Shown here one piece after another: positions 32,931 through 35,799 of a stretch of 35,799 bases of DNA. Position numbers and translations under genes: made by a program. Every line of letters begins with the position of its first letter. Positions within the stretch are counted from its first letter, which is position 1. The stretch is from an uncultured Lentisphaerota bacterium (lineage in GTDB: Bacteria; Verrucomicrobiota; Kiritimatiellia; CAIQIC01). A model generated the notes under the pieces. The model did not search any database, was not told the origin of the DNA, and was given only the letters and a program-made list of their open reading frames with translations. The stretch spans positions 1 through 35,799 of the forward strand of contig CAIWHP010000013.1 of assembly GCA_903912445.1 (NCBI GenBank), written 5' to 3'.

Positions 32931-34301
32931 TTATTGTGCGGCGAGGCGGCGGGCGAAGAGCGGCAGGTCGGGGTCGCGGGCGCCCATGACGAGGACGACA
33001 TCGCCGGGCCGCAGCGCCGCGCGCAGGCGCGCCTCCAACGCGGCGTAGTCCGGCGCCAGTTCGGCCGCGACGCCACGCGCCACGAGCGCGTCCACGAGCG
33101 CGTCGGAATTCAGCGCGGAACTGGTTGTGCCACCGGCGTAGAACACCGGCAGCAGCAGCACGGCGTCCTGTGGCCGCAACACCCCGGCGAGTGCGTCGGT
33201 CAACTCGCCGAGCATCAGCTTGAGCGGGCCAAAGCCGTGCGGCCGCCAGACGGCGAAAAGCCGGCCGCGCTCCGGCTGCACCGCGGCGCAGGCCGCAGCC
33301 ATCTTTGCGGGGTTGTGGGCGTAGTCGTCGAAGAACGTCACCCCGTCACAGGCGCCGACCCGCTCCAGCCGCCGCTGGACACCCTGGAACGTCGCCAGCG
33401 CCGCGCGGATGGCCTCCGGCGCGTAGCCGAGCCGTTCGCAGAGCGTCGCCGCCAGCAGGGCGTTCTCGGCGTTATGGCGGCCGGGCAGAGCCGCGGGCAG
33501 AGGGCCGAGCGGCAGGGGTCGGGTGGCGGCAAGCTCCACCAGTTTCGCGGCGGTGTGGCCGCGCAGCAGGGCGGCGACGCCGGGGCCGCAGACGATGCCG
33601 GTCCTGACCTGCACGGCGAACTGGCGGAAGAGCGCGACGACCTGATCCAGCTCGAAATGGTCCTTGGAAATGTTCGTGACGATCGCCCAGTCCGGCGCAA
33701 AGCGCAGCAACGAGCGGTCGCTCTCGTCGGTCTCCAAGACCCAGAGATCGGCGCGCCCCTTGCGCGCGCTGCCGAGCGCGTCAGGCCGCTGCCAGCCGAG
33801 CGCGACGCCGCCGTTGACGACGCTCGGGTCGGCGCCCAGCTCGACCAGCAGGTGGCCGACCAGCGCGGTGGTGGTGGTCTTGCCGGCGGTGCCGGCGATG
33901 GCGAGGAGCTGTTGCCCGGCGACGAGCTCCACGAGCAGCTCGGAGCGATGCCGGACGGGCACGCCGAAGGTTTGCGCCGCCGCCAGGTCGGGATTGTCCG
34001 CCTCGATGGCGGTGCTGACCACGACGGCGGTGGTGTGCGCGGTGACGCCGGACCCGTCCTGCGGAAAAAGTTTGGCGCCGGCGCGGCGCAGCGTCTCCAG
34101 CACGCCGAGATTTTCGCGGCCCTGGTCGAGGAAGCGGTCGGAACCGGAAACGGCGTGGCCGGCGTTGAGCAGCGCCTGCGCCAGCGCGCTCATCCCCACG
34201 CCGGCGATGCCCACCAGGTGGAAATGGAGGATAGAAGATGAAGCAGGGCTGAGGGTAGATGGTTGATGGGACACGGCCGAATTGTTCTTCCCATCAACCA
34301 T
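32931..34301 (-). CDS. MurC-like UDP-N-acetylmuramate ligase, divergent
   Basis: 456 residues with the three Mur-ligase domains. HFHLVGIAGVGMSALAQAL (26-44) is the MurC/Mpl-type UDP-binding start. The ATP loop is GTAGKTTTT (137-145), where MurC normally has GTHGKTTT. ETDESD (190-195) and VTNISKDH (208-215) follow, and the C-terminal domain has FFDDYAHNPAKM where MurC usually has DDYGHHPTE. MurC adds L-alanine to UDP-MurNAc; the differences leave room for an Mpl-like or other muramyl ligase. No dcw genes are adjacent. The start is uncertain because it lies in 7-bp repeats: ATG 34301 has GGGGGA six bases upstream, while ATG 34322 is also in frame. argC ends just upstream, so the two are probably cotranscribed. 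Confidence 0.83.
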   Translation of the reverse strand: MVDGKNNSAVSHQPSTLSPASSSILHFHLVGIAGVGMSALAQALLNAGHAVSGSDRFLDQGRENLGVLETLRRAGAKLFPQDGSGVTAHTTAVVVSTAIEADNPDLAAAQTFGVPVRHRSELLVELVAGQQLLAIAGTAGKTTTTALVGHLLVELGADPSVVNGGVALGWQRPDALGSARKGRADLWVLETDESDRSLLRFAPDWAIVTNISKDHFELDQVVALFRQFAVQVRTGIVCGPGVAALLRGHTAAKLVELAATRPLPLGPLPAALPGRHNAENALLAATLCERLGYAPEAIRAALATFQGVQRRLERVGACDGVTFFDDYAHNPAKMAAACAAVQPERGRLFAVWRPHGFGPLKLMLGELTDALAGVLRPQDAVLLLPVFYAGGTTSSALNSDALVDALVARGVAAELAPDYAALEARLRAALRPGDVVLVMGARDPDLPLFARRLAAQ

Positions 34302-34325
34302 CAACCATCCCCCATTAACCATGCA
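34258..34325. repeat. 7-bp ccatcaa repeats with a 13-bp inverted repeat at the Mur-ligase start
   Basis: Units ccatcaa, ccatcaa, ccatccc, ccattaa, ccatgca run from 34291 to 34325. GATGGTTGATGGG (34258-34270) is the exact inverse of CCCATCAACCATC (34290-34302). Confidence 0.85.
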
Positions 34326-35384
34326 TCACGGATACTGCGCGGGCCGGTCGAGGCCGGTGGTCTCCGGCAGGCTGAAGAGCAGGTTCATGTTCTGCAGCGC
34401 GTTGCCGGCCTGGCCCTTCATCAGGTTGTCGATGTGCGAGATCACGCGCAGCCGGTTGGTGCGCGCATCCACGTCCACGATCAGGTTGCAGTAGTTCGTG
34501 CCGCGGACGTGCACCGTGCCGACGCCGCTGTTGCGGTCGCAGATGCGGACAAACGCGTTGCCCTGGTGGAAGCTCTGGTAGGCCTCCATCACCTGCTCCG
34601 GCGTCACGCCGGCGGCGAGCGTGCCGTAGCAGCACGACATGATGCCGCGGCACATCGGCACGACCTGGGTCGTGAAGGTGACGCAGATCTTCTGGCCGGC
34701 GAGCAGGCCGAGCTCGCGCTCGACTTCCATCACGTGCTGGTGGCCGGTAAGCTTGTACACGTTCATGTTGTCGTAGCGCGCCGGATAGTGGAATACCGGG
34801 GCGGGCTTCTTGCCCGCGCCGCTGACCGCGGTCTTGCAGTCGCAGATCAGGCTGCCGAAATCCACCAGCTTGTGCTTCATCGCCGGCGAGAGGCCCAGCA
34901 GGCAGCTGATCGCGAAGCAGCCGGGGTTGCCGACCAGCCGCCGCTGCGCGTTGATCTCGCCGCGGTGCAGCTCGGCCACGCCGTAGACCGTCTGCGCGAC
35001 GAGGTCCGGCGACTTATGCTGCGGCTCGCGGCCGATGCGCCGCGCATACTCGGCATATTCGGTCAGGTCGTTGAAGCGGAAGTCGCCGCTGTAATCGATC
35101 ACCTTGGCGCCCTTGTCCAGGTCGGCGCGCGCGAACTGCATGCCGACGCCGTCGGGCGTGGAGAAAAAGACCACGTCGGCCGGCTCGAGCGCCAGCGGGT
35201 CGTTGGGGGCGATGATCTTGGTGTCGCAGAAGCCCGTCAGGTGCGGATAGAGCCCGCTCATCGGCGTGCCGACATTCTCCGTGTCCACGAGGCACGCGAT
35301 CTGCGCGTGCGGATGCCGCAACAACAGTTCCGTGATGCCCACACCGCCGTAGCCGCCCGCGCCCACAATTTTTGCCTTGATCAT
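34326..35384 (-). CDS. argC: N-acetyl-gamma-glutamyl-phosphate reductase
   Basis: 352-residue ArgC, which reduces N-acetylglutamyl-phosphate with NADPH in arginine synthesis. The N-terminal Rossmann motif is VGAGGYGGVGITELLLRHP. The active-site cysteine is C156 in GNPGCFAIS, and the conserved histidines are H215/H217 in TGHQHVMEVERELG. AGGAA stands seven bases before the ATG, and a good promoter lies upstream. No other arginine genes are in the window. Its short spacing to the Mur ligase suggests a two-gene transcript, an unusual pairing. Confidence 0.96.
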   Translation of the reverse strand: MIKAKIVGAGGYGGVGITELLLRHPHAQIACLVDTENVGTPMSGLYPHLTGFCDTKIIAPNDPLALEPADVVFFSTPDGVGMQFARADLDKGAKVIDYSGDFRFNDLTEYAEYARRIGREPQHKSPDLVAQTVYGVAELHRGEINAQRRLVGNPGCFAISCLLGLSPAMKHKLVDFGSLICDCKTAVSGAGKKPAPVFHYPARYDNMNVYKLTGHQHVMEVERELGLLAGQKICVTFTTQVVPMCRGIMSCCYGTLAAGVTPEQVMEAYQSFHQGNAFVRICDRNSGVGTVHVRGTNYCNLIVDVDARTNRLRVISHIDNLMKGQAGNALQNMNLLFSLPETTGLDRPAQYP

Positions 35385-35410
35385 GAAAAGTTCCTTTCGT
35401 TGGCGTGCGG

Positions 35411-35439
35411 ACTATGCGACGAACCGCGCCGCCCGTCAA
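35411..35439 (-). promoter_or_regulatory. Candidate argC promoter
   Basis: Minus strand TTGACG-N17-CATAGT, about 27 bases before the argC ATG, giving a short leader. Confidence 0.65.
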
Positions 35440-35471
35440 GCGGCGGGCGCATTTTTTCGCGGCAGGACATT

Positions 35472-35517
35472 TTCCAAGGCCTGGAAAAAACAGCGCGCCC
35501 GTTTCCAAGGTTTGGAA
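35472..35517. repeat. Pair of TTCCAA-N3-TTGGAA palindromes, 31 bp apart
   Basis: Copies at 35472 (one mismatch, TTCCAAGGCCTGGAA) and 35503 (perfect, TTCCAAGGTTTGGAA). The second forms the top of a terminator stem. Confidence 0.9.
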
Positions 35518-35526
35518 ACGGGCGCG
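35485..35526 (-). terminator. Intrinsic terminator of the PEP-CTERM gene, built on the palindrome
   Basis: A perfect 15-base stem (CGCGCCCGTTTCCAA and its complement) with a 3-base loop is followed on the minus strand by CTG and six T. It begins 28 bases past the stop at 35554. Confidence 0.9.
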
Positions 35527-35553
35527 ACGCCGGCGGAAAGCCGGTGGTCCGGC

Positions 35554-35799
35554 TCAGCCCCGCGCGCTGCGGCGGCGGCGGATGCGCCGCACCAGCCACG
35601 CCAGGCCGACCAGGCCGAGCAGCGAGGCGGTGCCAGGCTCGGGGATCGCGGTCAGCGTGATCCCCTTCGTCCCGCTCTCACCGTTGGCGAGGTCGTCGTA
35701 GTTGATCCGGAAGAACATGTTCGAGGTGGTGGTGCCGCCGAGCACTTCGACGACCGACAGGTTCGCCCACGTGGCGCCGTCGTTCGGGCCGTTATCGGA
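35554..35799 (-). CDS. PEP-CTERM surface protein, C-terminal fragment (5' end outside window)
   Basis: The last 81 codons of a gene that continues past the right edge; the frame is open from 35799 to the TGA at 35554. The end is a textbook PEP-CTERM tail: IPEPGT, a membrane helix (SLLGLVGLAWLV) and an arginine cluster (RRIRRRR). This tail is recognised by an exosortase, which removes it and processes the protein at the cell surface. The visible upstream part (DGATWANLSVVE, NMFFRINYDDLANG) looks like the edge of a beta-sandwich carbohydrate-binding or autotransported-type domain, but too little is present to name it. Confidence 0.88.
   Translation of the reverse strand, partial: SDNGPNDGATWANLSVVEVLGGTTTSNMFFRINYDDLANGESGTKGITLTAIPEPGTASLLGLVGLAWLVRRIRRRRSARG

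Overview
The window looks like chromosome from a GC-rich, Gram-negative member of the PVC superphylum, most likely Verrucomicrobiota or Kiritimatiellota. This is inferred from gene content: a PEP-CTERM surface protein, lipoproteins and many signal peptides, a dense cluster of secreted glycan-degrading enzymes, a LolD-type ABC system, several families of short intergenic word repeats, and ordinary housekeeping genes. I could run no search, so the phylum is a judgement.

Region 1 (1-12364, minus strand) is a glycan-degradation operon read from right to left: GH29 alpha-L-fucosidase, a sialidase-fold protein, a chondroitinase-ABC-like PL8 lyase, a GH43-type hydrolase, a GH95 alpha-L-fucosidase, and a large six-hairpin-type protein that runs off the left edge. 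All carry signal peptides, and several are joined by overlapping stop/start codons. Two fucosidases beside a uronic-acid lyase suggest a fucosylated, uronic-acid-containing polymer. Much of this region is visibly less GC-rich than the rest. The spacer at 12365-12626 holds two operator-like sites.

Region 2 (12627-16432, plus strand) holds a NupC nucleoside transporter, rpmB (L28), gltA (citrate synthase), and a coupled pair made of a DUF4177 protein and a small lipoprotein. Region 3 (16433-20846) is ppdK with a strong terminator and about 1.6 kb of repeat-rich spacer around one small membrane-protein ORF.

Region 4 (20847-27478, minus) encodes a PQQ-type beta-propeller protein, a GT4 glycosyltransferase, a LolD-like ATPase and a very large FtsX-type permease; the first three overlap by 4 nt. 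Region 5 (27687-31949, minus) is rpsU followed by a TIM-barrel sugar isomerase, a GDP-6-deoxy-mannose reductase-like enzyme, an LPG-synthase/AglD-type membrane protein and a Sel1-repeat protein, nearly all overlapping or a few bases apart. Region 6 (32161-35799, minus) carries a membrane-anchored Gly-rich protein, a divergent MurC-like ligase, argC, and the 3' end of a PEP-CTERM gene.

The most striking non-genic signal is a 15-bp palindrome, TTCCAA-N3-TTGGAA. It occurs only between genes and is usually in groups of two or three spaced 31 bp apart (seven of eight intervals in the clear groups are 31, one is 32). In two places the element forms the top of a terminator stem. I do not recognise it as a named family.
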